Assembly: GCA_021502835.1 (NCBI GenBank)
Contig: JAKFGP010000040.1
Location: 62,001 to 126,000, forward strand
Direction of reading: 5' to 3'
Length of the DNA stretch: 64,000 bases
From: Streptomyces thinghirensis
GTDB taxonomy: Bacteria > Actinomycetota > Actinomycetia > Streptomycetales > Streptomycetaceae
Shown here: in pieces, positions 29,624-39,516 of the stretch
Position numbering within the stretch: position 1 is the stretch's first letter
Layout: every line of letters starts with the position of its first letter
Notes under the pieces: generated by a model
What the model saw: only the letters and a program-made list of their open reading frames with translations
What the model was told of the DNA's origin: nothing
Database searches by the model: none
Program-made: the position numbers and the translations under genes

Positions 29624-30115
29624 ATGCCGAAGCCCACCAAGGGTGCCCGTCTGGGCGGCAGCGCCGCGCACGAGAAGCTGCTCCTCGCGAACCTCGCGAA
29701 GAGCCTCTTCGAGCACGGCCGCATCACCACCACCGAGGCGAAGGCGCGCAAGCTGCGTCCGTACGCCGAGCGTCTGGTCACCAAGGCGAAGAAGGGCGAC
29801 CTTCACAACCGCCGTCAGGTGCTCCAGGTGATCACGGACAAGAGCATCGTGCACACGCTCTTCACCGAGATCGGCCCGCGCTACGAGAACCGTCCCGGTG
29901 GCTACACCCGGATCACCAAGATCGGTAACCGCCGTGGCGACAACGCGCCAATGGCCGTCATCGAGCTGGTCGAGGCGCTGACCGTGGCGCAGGAGGCGAC
30001 CGGCGAGGCCGAGGCCGCCACGAAGCGCTCCGCCAAGGACGCCGAGGCTGCCGAGACCAAGGTCGACACGACCAAGGCCGACGAGGCTCCCGCCGAGGAG
30101 TCGAAGGACGCGTAA
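29624..30115 (+). CDS. rplQ: 50S ribosomal protein L17
   Basis: A 163-residue protein near the exit tunnel. [40 protein letters not shown] and [20 protein letters not shown] are diagnostic. After about residue 120 comes an alanine/glutamate/lysine tail ([20 protein letters not shown]) typical of streptomycetes and probably disordered. Intact frame. caggag ten bases upstream supports ATG 29624. Confidence 0.98.
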   Translation: MPKPTKGARLGGSAAHEKLLLANLAKSLFEHGRITTTEAKARKLRPYAERLVTKAKKGDLHNRRQVLQVITDKSIVHTLFTEIGPRYENRPGGYTRITKIGNRRGDNAPMAVIELVEALTVAQEATGEAEAATKRSAKDAEAAETKVDTTKADEAPAEESKDA

Positions 30116-30128
30116 GCGTTCCGCGTTC

Positions 30129-30168
30129 GCGGGTCCGTTCCTTTCGAGGGGCGGGCCCGCTTTCGTTT
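30129..30168 (+). terminator. Hairpin after rplQ
   Basis: gcgggtccg and cgggcccgc form a nine-pair stem (one wobble) with a 14-base loop, followed by tttcgtttcg. It probably ends or attenuates the alpha operon before truA. Confidence 0.7.
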
Positions 30169-30186
30169 CGCTGAGAGGATCTCTGG

Positions 30187-31044
30187 GTGAGTGACGAAGT
30201 GGGAGCCCGGGTTCGTACGGGTGCGGCTGGACCTGTCGTACGACGGGAGCGAGTTCTCCGGCTGGGCCAAGCAGGCCGGCGGGCGGCGAACCGTGCAGGG
30301 CGAGATCGAGGACGCGCTGCGGACGGTCACGCGGTCCCGTGAGACGTACGAGCTGACCGTGGCGGGGCGGACCGACGCCGGGGTGCACGCCCGGGGCCAG
30401 GTCGCCCACGTGGATCTGCCGCGCGAGGTCTGGGCCGAGCACAGCGCGAAGCTGCTCAAGCGGCTCGCCGGCCGGCTGTCCAGGGACGTACGGGTGTGGG
30501 CCCTGCGCGAGGCGCCCGCCGGCTTCAACGCCCGGTTCTCCGCGATCTGGCGGCGCTACGCCTACCGGGTCACCGACAATCCCGGCGGCGTCGACCCGCT
30601 GCTGCGCGGCCACGTCCTGTGGCACGACTGGCCCCTCGACGTGAACGCCATGAACGAGGCCGCCCGCGCGCTGCTGGGCGAGCACGACTTCGCCGCCTAC
30701 TGCAAGAAGCGGGAGGGGGCCACGACCATCCGGACCCTCCAGGAGCTGAGCCTGGTGCGCGGTGCGGACGACGGGATCATCACCGCCACCGTCCGGGCCG
30801 ACGCCTTTTGCCACAACATGGTGCGCTCCTGATCGGGGCGCTGCTGTTCGTCGGCGACGGGCACCGGGGGCCCGACTGGCCGGGGAAGGTGCTCGCGGCC
30901 GGCGTACGGGACTCCGCCGTGCACGCCGTACGGCCGCACGGGCTGACGCTGGAGGAGGTCGGCTACCCGGCCGACGAGCTGCTGGCGGCCCGGAGCAAGG
31001 AGGCGCGGAACCGGCGGTCCCTGCCGGCGGCCGGCTGCTGCTGA
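30187..31044 (+). CDS. truA: tRNA pseudouridine(38-40) synthase TruA (frameshifted)
   Basis: Converts uridines 38, 39 and 40 of the tRNA anticodon arm to pseudouridine. [20 protein letters not shown] and the catalytic aspartate in [17 protein letters not shown] identify it, followed by [13 protein letters not shown] and FCHNMVRS. A missing base near 30830 separates this from [14 protein letters not shown] and the C-terminal [23 protein letters not shown] at 30187 (VSDEV) with an extra G near 30207, or GTG at 30191, are both possible starts. It follows rplQ as in other streptomycetes. Confidence 0.95.
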
Positions 31045-31690
31045 ACGGACGGGCGTCCGCGGGCGCCGGTGAGTCGCCCGCCCAGGCGCTGAGCAGTCCG
31101 GCCACGGCGTCCGCGGACCTCGTCGGCGTCCCGGCCGTCGCCCCGGGTGTCGGGCGCCAGCTCCAGGTGGACGAAGGTCGCGTGCTGCCGCTGGGCCGCG
31201 CGGCCCTGGACGTTGGTGGTGCCCTCCAGCGGACAGCGCGCCGACCAGCCCCGGCAGACCCGCAGCCCCTCCGACTCCATCCGGTCAGCGCGGAGACCTC
31301 GCCGGGGGCGCTCTCCGCCGGCGCCCCGTGGACAGTACGGCGGCGTAGCGGTCCGTGGTGGACTCGGCGAAACCGTGCAGCTGGATGCCGGGCACCCCGC
31401 GTTCCTGCAGCTCCAGGACGATGCCGGTGGAAGGCGCTGTCCTCGCGGTGGGCGACGTCGGCGGCGTCTCCGCGCCCGCCCGGCGGTGGGCGCCGGCCAG
31501 GACCAGCGTGCCGCCCGGGGTGTCGTCCAGCAGGCGCACGCCCAACTCGCCGGAGCCGGTGGCAGCGACCTCGTCGTAGGCGGCGGCCGGACTCGGTGTC
31601 GGTGAGCCGGGTGACGCCGAGACCGACCGGGACGAGCAGGCGCTCGGCCTCGCGCGTCGCCCTCCGGCAGGCTGCCGACGCCCCGGGCCA
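31045..31690 (-). pseudogene. Conserved hypothetical protein, frameshifted and probably 5'-truncated
   Basis: Opposite-strand gene convergent with truA. Pieces across frames read LVPVGLGVTRLTDTE, YDEVAATGSGELGVRLLDDT, GGTLVLAGAHRRAGAE, GIVLELQERGVPGIQLHGFA, RYAAVLSTG, RMESEGLRVCRGW and TTNVQGRAAQ, then FVHLELAPDTRGDGRDADEV. The histidines of AGAH, QLHG and FVHLE suggest a metal-dependent hydrolase-like protein, but I do not recognise the family. The 5' end meets the truncated NlpC/P60-like gene near 31690, so the start is lost or misassembled. Both ends approximate. Confidence 0.5.
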
Positions 31691-31699
31691 CAGCGGGCG

Positions 31700-32082
31700 C
31701 GCTCGCGGCTACCGCGCCCGCTACCCGCTGATGTCCTCCGACACCGCCGGCGACGGCCTGCCGCGCACCGCCAACGGCACGGCCCCGCTCCAAGGAGGGC
31801 GTCGACGTGCTCCCGCTGGCCGGGGTGTCGCCGGACGACCGGCCGTCCGCCATCGACCAGCTCCAGCCCGGCGACCTCGCCTTCTTCAAGCTCGACGCGC
31901 GCACCAAGGACCGGCTGGACCACCTGGGCATCGTGCTCGGCCACGACACCGAGGGCCACCTGATCTTCGTCTCCAGCCGCGAGGGGGTCAACGGACCGAC
32001 CATCGGCGACATGGGCGGCGTCTCCCGCCTGGACGGCAACGGCTACTACGCCAAGACGCTGCGCAGCGCCAAGGGGCTCTGA
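31700..32082 (+). pseudogene. C-terminal part of an NlpC/P60-like peptidase
   Basis: Reads YRARYPLMSSDTAGDG, then after a frameshift near 31793 LPLAGVSPDDRPSAIDQLQP, GDLAFFKLDARTKDRLDHLG, IVLGHDTEGHLIFVSSREG and ends AKTLRSAKGL. DHLGIVLGH contains the catalytic histidine of NlpC/P60 endopeptidases and QPGDLAFF is a family hallmark. The signal peptide and the cysteine motif (DCSG) that should lie before YRARYPL are missing, so the gene is truncated or the sequence is misjoined here. A complete copy would cleave peptidoglycan stems outside the cell. Confidence 0.6.
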
Positions 32083-32121
32083 CGGCGGGCGGGGCGGCGG
32101 GGGCGGCGGTCGTAGCGGGGA

Positions 32122-33006
32122 TCAGCCCTCCGCCGCCGCCGAAGCCTGAGCCTCGCCGCGCCTGCGGATCTGCCGGAAGGCGAACTCGGCCAGGTCGTCG
32201 CCGGCCCGGAACACCGCCGTGGACTTCTCCGTGACGTTCTTGCCGTTCGTGAAGCCGGCGACGGTGAAGTAGGCGTAGCGGCCGTAGGAGTTGGTGGTGG
32301 AGCGGGCAGACGGCGCCGGTGCAGAAGGACTTGACGCCGCCGCCGGACAGGGAGCGCACGATGCTCTTCTTGTCGGCCTGCTTCTTGGCCTTGGCGGCCT
32401 GCGCCTCGGTGTCGAAGACGGCCACGCCGACCGTCACGGCGGTGTCGCCCTCGGTGTAGGTGACGCGGAGCAGCCGGGTGCAGTCGTTGGCGTCGAGGAC
32501 CTTGGGCAGGGTGCCCTGGGCGGCGGAGCCGCAGGTGCGGGTGTCGGCCGTCGGGCCCTTCTTGTAGACCGTGTCGCCCATGGTCAGCTGGGTGCCGGGG
32601 AAGAGCAGGTCCGGGCTGAGCGGGGCCCCGTCCTTCTTGGCGCTGGAGACGAAGTCCTTCGGGTCCAGCGGCGGCGGGGCGCTGGTCGGGGCGAAGGACG
32701 GCTCGGTGGCCGTCGCGCTGGGTATGTCCGCCGTCGCGGGGAGCTGCGAGGAGGGGCCGTCGGACGCCTGGCCGGAGCCGTTCGCCGAGACCACGGCCAC
32801 GGCGACGGCACTGGCTATCGCCACGGTGGCCAGCGCCCCGCCACCGATGAAGAGCAGCCGGCGCCGTTTGGCGCGGGCCTCGGAGGCCTCGGCCAGAGCG
32901 GCCCAGTCCGGGGTGTTGTCACCGTCGCCACTGTTCCAGGGCTGCTGTTGCGATTGCGGTTTCCAGGGATCCCACTGCGACCGAGGTCCCCCTGCCCAAA
33001 GCTCAT
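32122..33006 (-). CDS. Membrane-anchored hypothetical protein (frameshifted)
   Basis: About 290 residues. ATG 33006 starts MSFGQG, a Q/P-rich cytoplasmic segment, then ALAEASEARAKRRRL and one membrane segment (LLFIGGGALATVAIASAVAV). The outside part begins with a proline/serine linker (TATEPSFAPTSAPPPLDP) and a globular domain: FPGTQLTMGDTVYKKGPTAD, LDANDCTRLLRVTYTEGDTA, FDTEAQAAKAKKQADKKSIV and FCTGAVC. The four cysteines (RTCGS, NDCTR, FCTGAVC) may form disulphides. Frameshifts lie near 32960, 32925 and 32310. A family in Streptomyces without known function. It is divergent from the GT87-like gene. Confidence 0.75.
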
Positions 33007-33082
33007 GGGCGGCATCTTAGACGGGCGAAGTGGCGTGCTGGTGCGCCTCCGAAGGCGCCGCGCAGCACCTAGCGTTCCGTTC

Positions 33083-34293
33083 ATGCGGACGGGCAAAAGC
33101 GACATCTCCGGGTGGTTGGTGCGGCCGGCGGGCGGGTCCGCGTGGGCGGCCCTGGTCGTGGTGCTGGCGGCGTCCGGCGTGTGCACGCGGGGCGTGTGAC
33201 CTCGGACGGCGGGATGGACAACGCGATCGTCGTGCGGGCCGCCCGCACCTGGCTGGCCGGCGGCTCCCCGTACGACGATCCGCACTTCCTCTACTTCCCG
33301 AGCGCGGTACTCGCCGCCGCCCCGCAGGCCCTGCTGCCCGCGGACGTGCTGCGGGTGCTGGTGCCGTGCGCGGTGACGGCCCTGCTGGCGCTGGGCTGGG
33401 CCGGTGCGCTGCGGCTGCACCGCGTGCCGCTCGGCAGCCGGCTGGCGGTGCTCGGGGCTGACCGGGCTCGCGGTGGGCTTCGCGCCGTTCGGGCACCTGG
33501 TGCGCCTCGGCAACTGGACCGTGACGGCGGCGGTGGCCCTGCCGCTGGCCCTGCTGCTGGCCGACCGGCGACGGTGGACGGCGGCGGGCGCGGTCATCGG
33601 CGCCGCCGTGGCGCTCAAGCCGCTGCTCGCGCCCGTCCTCCTGCTCTTCCTGTTCGCAGGGCGGTGGCGGGCGCTGGCGGCGGCCGTCCTGGTGCCCGTG
33701 CTGGCCTGTGGCGCGGCGGCGCTGGCGATGCCCGACCCGGCGGGCTTCTTCACCCGCACCCTGCCCTTCCTGCTCCACGGCGACGACGACTCCTGTACGG
33801 CCTCTACGAGGCCTCCCGGCGGCCGTACTGCCCCGGCTCGGGGTGCCGGGGTCGCTCGCCCAGGGGCTCGCGGTGGTCGCGGCCGGGGCCGGGGTGCTGT
33901 GCGCGTACGCCCGCTGGCGCCGTGCCGATCCCGGGCCGCTGCGGCTCTCGGAGACCGGCGCGGGCCTGATGCTCTCGGCGTTCCTCGTCTCCCCGGCCCT
34001 CCTACGACCACTACCTCCTGGTCGCCCTGCCGCTGCTGCTCGCCGGGCTGCCGTACGCCGGTTCGGTGGCCCGCGGGGCCTGGTTCTGGATCGCCCTGGT
34101 GCCGCAGGTGCCGGGGGCTGACCTGGCCCTGGCTGGAGTCGGAGCGGCGGCGGGCCTTCAAGGACGCGTTCACGCTGTGCGTGCTGGCGATGACGCGTCG
34201 CTGCGGGCCCGGGGCGGCGCGGCGGCCGCCGGCGATCACGCGCGCGCGAGGACCGAGCCGGAGCCCGCGCCGGCCCCGGCGACTCCGTTTTGA
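33083..34293 (+). CDS. GT87-like membrane glycosyltransferase (frameshifted)
   Basis: A polytopic membrane protein of about 400 residues resembling DUF2029/GT87 polyprenyl-phosphate-dependent mannosyltransferases. After the first helix it shows DGGMDNAIVVRAARTWLAGG and SPYDDPHFLYFPSAVLAA, the usual outside loop, then NWTVTAAVALPLALLLADRR and GAAVALKPLLAPVLLLFLFA. Later helices include GAGLMLSAFLVSPAL and HYLLVALPLLLAGLPYAG. Frameshifts near 33190, 33460, 33795, 33820, 34005, 34125 and 34200. The -35 box of rplM overlaps the stop TGA (34291-34293). Donor and acceptor unknown; a role in cell-surface glycan is inference. Confidence 0.75.
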
Positions 34294-34319
34294 CCCGGCT
34301 ATGGGACCCCGGGTACTCT
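34290..34319 (+). promoter_or_regulatory. Promoter of rplM-rpsI
   Basis: TTGACC (34290-34295), an 18-bp spacer and TACTCT (34314-34319) make a strong vegetative (HrdB-type) promoter 181 bp upstream of rplM. The -35 hexamer contains the TGA stop of the preceding membrane protein gene. The leader from 34325 to 34499 has no gene. Confidence 0.75.
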
Positions 34320-34499
34320 GCACAGTCGTATGTATTGGCTTGCTCATTCTCACGTGAGGGGCCCTTACACCGGTCCACCGGGACCGATGACCAGCTGACC
34401 TGCACGCGGTATGCGTCACCGCGGTGCGGTCAAGGCTGTCGTGATCGTCTTCGGTGACCATGTCAGGACCACTCACTGAAGAAGCGAAGGCTACGAACC

Positions 34500-34944
34500 G
34501 TGCGTACGTACAGCCCCAAGCCCGGCGATGTGACGCGCCAGTGGCACGTCATCGACGCCTCAGGACGTCGTCCTGGGTCGTCTGGCCACCACTGCGGCCT
34601 CCATCCTGCGCGGCAAGCACAAGCCGATCTACGCGCCCCACGTCGACACCGGTGACTTCGTCATCATCATCAACGCCGACAAGGTGCACCTCTCCGGCAA
34701 CAAGCGGACCCAGAAGATGGCGTACCGCCACTCCGGCTACCCGGGCGGTCTGCGCTCGGTGCGCTACGACGAGCTGCTGGACAAGAACCCCGAGAAGGCC
34801 GTCGAGAAGGCCATCAAGGGCATGCTCCCCAAGAACTCCCTGGGCCGTCAGATGCTCTCGAAGCTGAAGGTCTACAAGGGTGACCAGCACCCGCACGGCG
34901 CGCAGCAGCCGCAGCCGTTCGAGATCACCCAGGTCGCGCAGTAG
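34500..34944 (+). CDS. rplM: 50S ribosomal protein L13 (frameshift near start)
   Basis: An early-assembly large-subunit protein. GTG 34500 gives [20 protein letters not shown]; one extra base near 34560 follows, then [40 protein letters not shown] and [19 protein letters not shown]. It ends [10 protein letters not shown]. Joined length 147 residues, as expected. It forms a two-gene operon with rpsI, 42 bp downstream. Confidence 0.97.
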
Positions 34945-34986
34945 TTCCGGCCACCCCCTAAGACTGAAGAGAATCTGAGGAGCATC

Positions 34987-35499
34987 GTGGCCGAGACCAC
35001 TGCCGAGCAGCCGCTCGAAGAGATCGACATCGACAGCTACACCACCGAGTCCGAGGTGCCCGTCGAGGGCGAGTACACCTCGGAGTCCATGGCCCCGCCT
35101 TCGGCGAGTTCCCAGCCGGCCGCCGGCCTGGGCCGTCGCAAGAACGCCATCGCCCGTGTCCGGATCGTCCCGGGCACCGGCAAGTGGAAGGTCAACGGGC
35201 GCACGCTCGAGGACTACTTCCCGAACAAGGTGCACCAGCAGGAAGTCAACGAGCCCTTCAAGGTGCTCGAGCTGGACAACCGCTACGACGTCATCGCCCG
35301 CATCTCGGGCGGCGGTGTCTCCGGTCAGGCCGGTGCGCTCCGTCTCGGTGTCGCCCGCGCCCTGAACGAGGCCGACGTCGACAACAACCGCGGTCCGCTC
35401 AAGAAGGCCGGTTACCTCAAGCGCGACGACCGTGCGGTCGAGCGCAAGAAGGCCGGTCTGAAGAAGGCCCGCAAGGCTCCGCAGTACAGCAAGCGCTAA
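34987..35499 (+). CDS. rpsI: 30S ribosomal protein S9
   Basis: A 170-residue protein whose C-terminal tail reaches the P-site tRNA. An acidic N-terminal extension of about 45 residues ([20 protein letters not shown]) precedes the conserved [40 protein letters not shown] and [20 protein letters not shown]; the tail [12 protein letters not shown] is canonical. Intact frame, GTG start with ctgaggagca upstream. A strong terminator follows. Confidence 0.98.
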   Translation: MAETTAEQPLEEIDIDSYTTESEVPVEGEYTSESMAPPSASSQPAAGLGRRKNAIARVRIVPGTGKWKVNGRTLEDYFPNKVHQQEVNEPFKVLELDNRYDVIARISGGGVSGQAGALRLGVARALNEADVDNNRGPLKKAGYLKRDDRAVERKKAGLKKARKAPQYSKR

Positions 35500-35517
35500 G
35501 CTTCGCTGCCTGTACTC

Positions 35518-35565
35518 GAACGCCCCGGCGGCACGCCACTGTGCTGCCGGGGCGTTCGTTTATCC
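35518..35565 (+). terminator. Rho-independent terminator after rpsI
   Basis: gaacgccccggcggcac and gtgctgccggggcgttc pair over 17 bases with one mismatch around the loop gccact, followed by gtttatc. This is the clearest terminator in the window and ends the rplM-rpsI operon. Confidence 0.92.
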
Positions 35566-35688
35566 CCGCCGTTGGGCGTATAACGGCACAAGACGTTCAA
35601 GCGTTGAGAAGCTCAAAGGCTTGTGTGATCGGATGGCGTGGGCCGCACCGGCCGGCCGCTTCCGGAATTGACGTTTCCGCGAGGACAA

Positions 35689-37044
35689 GTGGGACGACTC
35701 TTCGGCACGGACGGCGTGCGCGGTGTCGCCAACGCGGACCTGACGGCCGAGCTGGCGCTCGGTCTCCTCGTCGCAGCGGCGCACGTACTGGCGGAGGCGG
35801 GCACCTTCGCCGGGCACCGGGCGACCGCGGTGGTCGGACGGGACCCGCGCGCCTCCGGGGAGTTCCTGGAGGCCGCCGTGGTCGCGGGCCTGGCCAGCGC
35901 CGGTGTGGACGTGCTGCGGGTCGGCGTGCTGCCGACGCCCGCGGTCGCCCACCTCACCGGTGCGCTCGGCGCCGACCTCGGCGTGATGCTCTCCGCGAGC
36001 CACAACGCCATGCCCGACAACGGCATCAAGTTCTTCGCCCGCGGCGGCCACAAGCTCGCCGACGAGCTGGAGGACCGCATCGAGTCCGTCTACGCCGAGC
36101 ACCGCACCGGCGCCCCTGGGACCGCCCGACCGGCGCCGGCGTCGGCCGGGTCCGCGACTACGACCAGGGGCTCGACCAGTACGTCGCCCACCTCGTCGGT
36201 GTCCTCCCCGAACCGCCTCGACGGACTGAAGATCGTCCTCGACGAGGCGCACGGCGCGCCTCCCGGGGTCTCGCCGGAGGCGTTCGCGCGGGCCGGCGCC
36301 GAGCTGGTCACCATCGGCGCGGTGCCGGACGGCCTCAACATCAACGACGGCTGCGGCTCCACCCACCTCGACCTGCTCAAGGCCGCCGTCGTCGAGCACG
36401 GCGCCGACCTGGGCATCGCCCACGACGGCGACGCCGACCGCTGCCTGGCCGTGGACCACACCGGCGCGGAGGTGGACGGCGACCAGATCCTCGCCGTGCT
36501 CGCGCTGGCGATGCGGGAGCGGGACGCGCTGCGCCCGACACCGTCGGCGACCGTCATGTCCAACCTGGGCTCCAAGCTCGCCATGGAGCGCGAGGGCATC
36601 CGGTTTGCGCAGACCGGGGTGGGCGACCGGGCACGTCCTGGAGGAGATGAAGGAGCACGGCTACGCCCTCGGTGGCGAGCAGTCCGGGCACGTCATCATC
36701 CTCGACCACGCCACCACCGGTGACGGGACGCTGACCGGCCTGATGCTGGCGGCACGGGTCGCGCAGACCGGCCGTACGCTCCGGGACCTCGCGTCCGTCA
36801 TGGAGCGGCCGCCGCAGGTGCTGATCAATGTGCCGGACGTGGACAAGTCCCGGTGACGAGCTCTGCCGAGCTGGCGACGGCGGTTTCCGAGGCCGAGCGG
36901 GAGCTGGGGAGCACCGGGCGGGTGCTGTTGCGTCCCTCCGGGACGGAGCCGCTCGTGCGGGTGATGGTGGAGGCGGCGGATATCGAGCAGGCTCGGGCTG
37001 TGGCCGGGCGGCTGGCCGATTCCGTGAAGTCGGCGCTGGGGTAG
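35689..37044 (+). CDS. glmM: Phosphoglucosamine mutase (frameshifted)
   Basis: Interconverts glucosamine-6-phosphate and glucosamine-1-phosphate on the way to UDP-GlcNAc. GTG 35689 starts [20 protein letters not shown]. The phosphoserine active site is in [20 protein letters not shown], the magnesium loop in [17 protein letters not shown], the sugar loop in [12 protein letters not shown] and the phosphate-binding loop in [19 protein letters not shown]. Indels near 36118, 36210, 36537, 36628 and 36852. Joined length about 452 residues. GlmS, which makes its substrate, is encoded 3.4 kb downstream (40438). Confidence 0.96.
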
Positions 37045-37057
37045 TTTTTCGGGGCCG

Positions 37058-37158
37058 GGTTCGGGGTGGGGGTTCTGTGTCGTCGCGGGCTGCGGCGGCG
37101 TCGTGGCTGGTCGCGCCCACGCGGCGCCAGCCGCATATCAGCACAGCCCCGCGCCCCT
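37058..37158 (+). repeat. REP-like intergenic repeat interrupted by a MITE
   Basis: gggtgggggttctgtgtcgt, then gtggctggtcgcgcccacgc (37103 on) and agccccgcgcccct is the widespread streptomycete palindromic intergenic sequence, the same family as the copy at 29500. The expected matching ggggcgc arm does not follow, because the unit is broken at ccct/ag by the element that starts at 37161. Confidence 0.65.
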
Positions 37159-37160
37159 AG

Positions 37161-37344
37161 GGGGTGTCGTTTGGATCTTGCCGGGGTCGCGGGGTCTGGC
37201 ACGCGCATCTGCGGCGTTGTCGTCGGTTGCCAGGGCTCCGCCCTGTCGCCCTCCTCCGCCTTGCAGCTGCACGCACCAGACCCCGCTCCGGGGCCGGTTG
37301 CAAGGCACCGTTGCCCGGAGCCGGCCTGATCCAAACGACACCCC
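37161..37344. mobile_element. 184-bp MITE with 17-bp terminal inverted repeats
   Basis: The left end ggggtgtcgtttggatc (37161-37177) and right end gatccaaacgacacccc (37328-37344) are perfect inverted repeats. Both ends are flanked by CTAG (37157-37160 and 37345-37348), a likely 4-bp target-site duplication. The interior carries no ORF but a second imperfect inverted pair (gcggggtctgg with ccagaccccgc). The termini look like those of IS5-superfamily elements found in Streptomyces, so it is probably mobilised by a transposase encoded elsewhere. The family assignment is from memory. Confidence 0.85.
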
Positions 37345-38288
37345 CTAGGTCGGTTTCGTCATCCGGCGTCGTTGGGTCGCCCCCAGGGCCTTCTGGGCCA
37401 GCAGCGTCAGGGTGCCGGCCAGGGATGATGCCGCCCAGGTTCAGCAGGAGCTGTTCGCTGGAGCCCACCATCTGGTCGGTGTCCCCGAAGCTCAGGGCGA
37501 CGGCCGCGTTCGCGGCGGCCGGGACCGTGGTGACGGAGATGGCGACACCGACCAGGGCGCCGGACTTGGCGGAGGTCAGCGAGAGCGTGCCCGCCACTCC
37601 GGCGAGGAGGGCCACCACGAACGAGAACCAGTCCGGGGCGTAGACGAAGCCGGTGTTGGGGCCGTTCGGCGTCGAGCTTGCTCTCGCTGAAGAGGTCGAA
37701 GGCGTCCATCATCCAGCTGAACGCCACCGTCACCGCCATCGCCGCCGCGAAGCCCACCAGCAGGGCGATCGCCGAGCGCAGGGCCAGTCGCGGGGCCCGC
37801 TGCACGATCGCCGTGCAGATGCCGGCCAGCGGACCGAACTCCGGTCCGACCGCCATCGCGCCCACGATCAGGATCGCGTTGTCGAGCACCACGCCGCAGG
37901 CCGCGATCATGGTGGCGAGGGTGATGAAGGCGACGTAGGTGATGGAGAGGGTCGACTCCTCGTGCGTCGCCTCCTCCAACTGCTCCCACAGGACCGCGTC
38001 GGCGGGTTCGCCCGGCGCGTCCCGCTCCGCCTTGTCGGCGTGCTCGGACAGCGACAGGTCGATGTTCTCGGCGGTGATGGCGCCGCAGCTGTCGATGCCC
38101 AACGACCGGAGCCGGCTGATGAGTTCGTCGCCGGCCTCGCGGGCCACGTCGCACATGACGACGTCGCCCTCGGGTTCGCGGGCGGCGCCCGGCAGGACGA
38201 CGAGGTGGGTGGTGCCGACCGTCCGGTCGATCAGGCGGACCACCTCGTCGGTGCGGTCGGCCGGGGTGATCAGGCGCAGATGCAGCAT
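37345..38288 (-). CDS. DUF389 membrane protein (frameshifted)
   Basis: A multi-helix membrane protein of unknown function. A cytoplasmic N-terminal part ([40 protein letters not shown]) precedes the DUF389 core: [40 protein letters not shown] and [17 protein letters not shown]. The later half reads [19 protein letters not shown] and [20 protein letters not shown]. Frameshifts near 37668 and 37425. After the second, the end reads RRRMTKPT and the stop is TAG at 37347-37345, which lies within the CTAG copy beside the MITE, so the insertion may have replaced the original end. Confidence 0.85.
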
Positions 38289-38319
38289 CCGGCATTTCTA
38301 CCGGCTGGGACGGTCGCCG

Positions 38320-39313
38320 TCACAGTTTGCGCAGGCTCAGCCGCTGCACCTTGTGGTCGGGGCCCTTGCGCAGGATGAGGGGTGGCCCGGCCGCGGGTGG
38401 GGGCCACGTTCTCCACCAGGTTGGGCTTGTTGATGGTGCGCCAGGTGGTGCGGGCGTAGTCGAGGGCCTCCTCCTCCGACACCTGGGTGTACTTGCGGGG
38501 AGTACGAGGACGGGTTCTGGAAGGCGGTCTCGCGCAGCTTGCGGAAGCGGCTGAGGTACCAGTGCTCGATGTCCTCGGTGCGGGCGTCGACGTACACGCT
38601 GAAGTCGAAGTAGTCGGCGAGACCGACCCTGGTGCGGCCGTCCTTGCCGGGCAGCGCGGGCTGGAGCACGTTGAGGCCCTCGACGATCAGGATGTCGGGG
38701 CGGCGGACGACGAGCTTCTGGTCCGGGACGATGTCGTAGATGAGGTGGGAGTAGACCGGGGCGGTCACCTCGCCCTTGCCTGCCTTGATGTCGGCGACGA
38801 AGCGGGTCAGCGCCCGGCGGTCGTAGGACTCGGGGAAGCCCTTCCGGGACATCAGGCCGCGGGCCTCCAGCTCCTTCGTGGGCAGCAGGAAGCCGTCGGT
38901 CGTGACCAGCTCGACACGCGGGTGCTCGGGCCAGCGGGACAGCAGCGCCTGGAGCAGGCGGGCGACGGTGGACTTGCCGACCGCGACCGAGCCCGCGACC
39001 CCTATGACGAAGGGGGTGCCGGACTGCGAGCCCTGTTCACCGGAGGAGGTGTTCAGCGCGCCGCGCAGGCCGTCGGTGGCGCCGACGTAGAGGTTGAGGA
39101 GCCGGGACAGCGGGAGGTAGATGTCCCGCACCTCGTCGAGGTCGATGAGACGTCGCCGAGGCCGCGCAGCTTCTCGACCTCCTCGGCGGTGAGGGGCAGC
39201 GGCGTCTTGTCGCGCAGCGCGCTCCACTCGGGGCGGGTGAGGTCGACGTAGGGAGTCGCCTCCGGCCGCTGCCGGTGGGCGCTCCGGGGCATCGAGGAGA
39301 CCGGAGAGATCAC
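38320..39313 (-). CDS. coaA: Pantothenate kinase, type I (frameshifted)
   Basis: Phosphorylates pantothenate, the controlling step of coenzyme A synthesis. GTG 39313 starts [19 protein letters not shown], with [20 protein letters not shown] following; the ATG eight codons in is an alternative. The P-loop is [20 protein letters not shown]. The pantothenate and CoA site lie in [37 protein letters not shown] and [20 protein letters not shown]. Frameshifts near 39152, 38498 and 38388. It ends with [16 protein letters not shown] and LSLRKL. About 329 residues. Confidence 0.95.
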
Positions 39314-39516
39314 AGTCCATTGTTAACGGAGTTCGAACGGGGCGGCAGGTGGGGTGTGTCACTCCCGCCCGCCGCCGGGCCGGCCTAATGGCGGAAGATC
39401 ACGTCGGCGTCACGGTCGGATACCGGGTGGCGCATCACTGATCAACTGTCAGTCGGCTGTGAATACAGTGCCTGCACATACGTGCGGAACCCGCCGTCTG
39501 GAAGAGAGAGCCCAAC

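Noticed and set aside
28634..30115. A 493-residue frame joining RpoA and L17
   Set aside because: It arises from indels in rpoA that hide its stop at 29458-29460; L17 has its own binding site and ATG at 29624.
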